From NCBI GenBank assembly GCA_001829505.1, contig MIBK01000221.1, positions 1,541 through 8,547 on the forward strand: a DNA stretch of 7,007 nt, written 5' to 3'. The notes below the pieces were generated by a model, which was not told the DNA's origin, did not search any database, and saw only the letters and a program-made list of their open reading frames with translations. Below are positions 5,504 through 7,007 of this stretch, in pieces. The translations under genes and the position numbers were made by a program. Position 1 is the stretch's first letter. Each line of letters opens with the position of its first letter. This DNA comes from Spirochaetes bacterium RBG_16_67_19. Its GTDB lineage: Bacteria > Spirochaetota > Spirochaetia > SZUA-6 > DRHE01.

Positions 5504-7007
5504 AGGAGGTAGTGTTCAGCAAATAGCCGTGGTCCCGGAGGACCGTCCTGGCTATGGCCAGTGCCTGCTCTGCTTCCCGGTTTTCCGGCCCTTCCCCGGA
5601 TGGCTCCCGCAGCACTCCATGGAGCCTCAGGTGTATCCCCGGCTGGCCTGCCGCACTGGAAACGTGGAACCCGTCGTTTCGGCTGCCGTCAAAGTCCGCT
5701 TTCGAGGAGAAGAGGGTCAGCTTGTCCTTGTACGGAAGCCCATCGTAGGGACAGAAGGTGCCGCAATTCCCGCATTCGTTGCAGAGGGCATCTAGATGAA
5801 GAATCTGCCAGGCATTGCGGAAACCATCTTCCTCCTTGACCGCGATCCACACGTTCGCCCGGTTCGGGCACACGTCCACGCACTTGTTGCACACGGAATC
5901 GCATTCCAGGCACCGCAGGTGCTCATGGCGGGCCACTTTCCGGGCGGGAAGCAGCCTGCCTTTTTTTTCGTAAACCTCCAGGAAGCGCTCTTTGTCCCGG
6001 GCATATCTGCTGCCTGCCGGATCCTCCAGGCTCAGGTTCTCCTTGCTCAGGATGGCGGCCGCGGCTCTTCTGGCATCCGCAATGCTTTCCACGACGGTCG
6101 CCGGCCCGCGAAAGGCATCGCCTCCTACGTAAACATTCCGGATCTCCGTCTCCAGGGTTTCCGGATCCGCTTTCAGCCTGCCTTCCGGGCCCAGCTTCAA
6201 TCCGGCGCCTTCCAGCAGGCCGGAGTCCGCCCGTTCCCCGATCGCGCTGATCACGGAATCGAAAGGCAGCTCCCTGATTTCCTCCGTCGGCTCGGCGCGC
6301 CTGCGTCCACCTGGATCAGGAGCGCCCAGGCGCATCATACGGCATTTCAACACGCCGGTCCCCAGAAACGCTTCGGGGGACAGCAGGTACTCGAAGGCGA
6401 CTCCGTCGCTGACGGCAGCGTCCAGCTCTTCCCGGTCCGCCGGCATTTCCTTCTCGGTCCGGCGATAGACAACAGCGACTTCCTGCACGCCCTTCAATCG
6501 CTTCGCCGCCCTCGCGCTGTCGATGGCGGTATTGCCTCCCCCGATCACGGCGACCCTTCTGCCCAGCCCGGCGAAATGCCCGTCCCTGCGCAGGGAGTGC
6601 AGGAAAAACAGCGCGTCATGGACGCTCCGGCCGTCCCCTTCCAGCTCCAGCTTCCGGGAAACCTCGGCTCCGATGGCGATGAAGATGTACTTGAACCCCT
6701 CGGTTTTCAGGGCCTGAATCGAAAACTCCCGCCCCGCTCCAAACCGGAAGTCCACGCCCAGCGACTCGATCGTCTGGATATCCCTGCGTATCGCCGCCGC
6801 GGGGATCCGGAACCGGGGGAGAATGTTTCCCACCACCCCCCCCGCGGAGCGACTCCTCTCGAAGACCGTCACCTTGAACCCGGCCCGGGCCAGGAAACAG
6901 GAAGCGGCCAGCCCCGCGGGTCCGGCGCCGATCACCGCGGCCTGGATGCCCGGCCTTCCCGCCCGGAGGCGGCCTTGCGCCCGATACGCCCGCCGGGCGT
7001 GCCTGGC
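5502..7007 (-). CDS. ygfK: YgfK-like FAD/iron-sulfur oxidoreductase, C-terminal half (5' partial)
   Basis: C-terminal part of a large GltD/dihydropyrimidine dehydrogenase-like flavoprotein, often annotated 'putative selenate reductase subunit YgfK'; full proteins are about 1000 residues, so roughly half is present. The frame stays open to the right edge (at least 24 codons before the GTG at 6935, which encodes an internal Val in AAVIGAGPAG, not a start). Numbering from that codon: FAD-binding GAGPAG (3-8), NAD(P)H-binding IGGGNTAID (131-139), YRRTEKEMPADREE (157-170) typical of GltD-like proteins, and the second FAD contact NVYVGGDAFRGPATVVESIADAR (267-289, given by key residues GGD and P278). 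Then come two Cys-rich iron-sulfur motifs: C342, C345, C349, C352, C356-P and C385, C388, C391, C395-P. It probably moves electrons between NAD(P)H, flavin and [4Fe-4S] clusters in the cytoplasm. YgfK is genetically tied to anaerobic purine/urate breakdown; its exact reaction is not certain. It heads the visible part of the ssnA-kinase operon. Confidence 0.92.
   Translation of the reverse strand, partial: ARHARRAYRAQGRLRAGRPGIQAAVIGAGPAGLAASCFLARAGFKVTVFERSRSAGGVVGNILPRFRIPAAAIRRDIQTIESLGVDFRFGAGREFSIQALKTEGFKYIFIAIGAEVSRKLELEGDGRSVHDALFFLHSLRRDGHFAGLGRRVAVIGGGNTAIDSARAAKRLKGVQEVAVVYRRTEKEMPADREELDAAVSDGVAFEYLLSPEAFLGTGVLKCRMMRLGAPDPGGRRRAEPTEEIRELPFDSVISAIGERADSGLLEGAGLKLGPEGRLKADPETLETEIRNVYVGGDAFRGPATVVESIADARRAAAAILSKENLSLEDPAGSRYARDKERFLEVYEKKGRLLPARKVARHEHLRCLECDSVCNKCVDVCPNRANVWIAVKEEDGFRNAWQILHLDALCNECGNCGTFCPYDGLPYKDKLTLFSSKADFDGSRNDGFHVSSAAGQPGIHLRLHGVLREPSGEGPENREAEQALAIARTVLRDHGYLLNTTS

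Noticed and set aside
4920..5795. Open frame across the ssnA/ygfK junction on the plus strand (291 codons)
   Set aside because: It overlaps two well-supported genes on the other strand and shows no known motif.
6933..6935. GTG at 6935 as the start of the YgfK-like gene
   Set aside because: It codes for the Val of the beta strand leading into the GAGPAG FAD motif, and the frame continues open to the window edge, as expected for the roughly 1000-residue YgfK.

Overview
The window is a tightly packed bacterial chromosomal segment, GC-rich by eye, with six protein genes in two blocks that converge near its middle. Only about 42 bases lie between genes. I see no RNA gene, insertion sequence, CRISPR array or rho-independent terminator. 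The organism cannot be named from this sequence. The YgfK/SsnA pair is typical of anaerobic or facultative gut-type and sediment bacteria (Firmicutes, spirochaetes, some enterobacteria), so an anaerobe is the reasonable guess.

Plus-strand block (1-3039): the 3' part of a ribose-type (RbsA/MglA-like) sugar ABC transporter ATPase, its single RbsC/XylH-like permease, and an IclR-family regulator that resembles KdgR. The three genes are separated by 18 and 1 bases and read as one operon. The periplasmic or lipoprotein sugar-binding protein expected for such a transporter is not in the window and probably lies upstream of base 1.

Minus-strand block (7007-3042, read right to left): the C-terminal half of a YgfK-like flavin/iron-sulfur oxidoreductase (running off the right edge), a complete SsnA-family aminohydrolase, and a PfkB-family carbohydrate kinase resembling 2-keto-3-deoxygluconate (KDG) kinases. 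Gaps are 9 and 12 bases, and each downstream gene has a G-rich ribosome binding site at or just after the stop codon of the gene before it, so co-transcription and coupled translation are likely.

How they may work together: YgfK and SsnA are known members of the anaerobic purine/urate degradation gene cluster. The ABC transporter, KdgR-like regulator and KdgK-like kinase look like a sugar or sugar-acid uptake and catabolism module. The kinase links the two, since it sits in the purine-type operon but converges on the sugar-type regulator with only two bases between them. The window may be the border of two unrelated modules, or a combined module in which the carbohydrate part of a nucleoside or sugar acid is used together with the base. 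The sequence cannot decide between these. I found no clearly new system; the mixed operon is the best lead.
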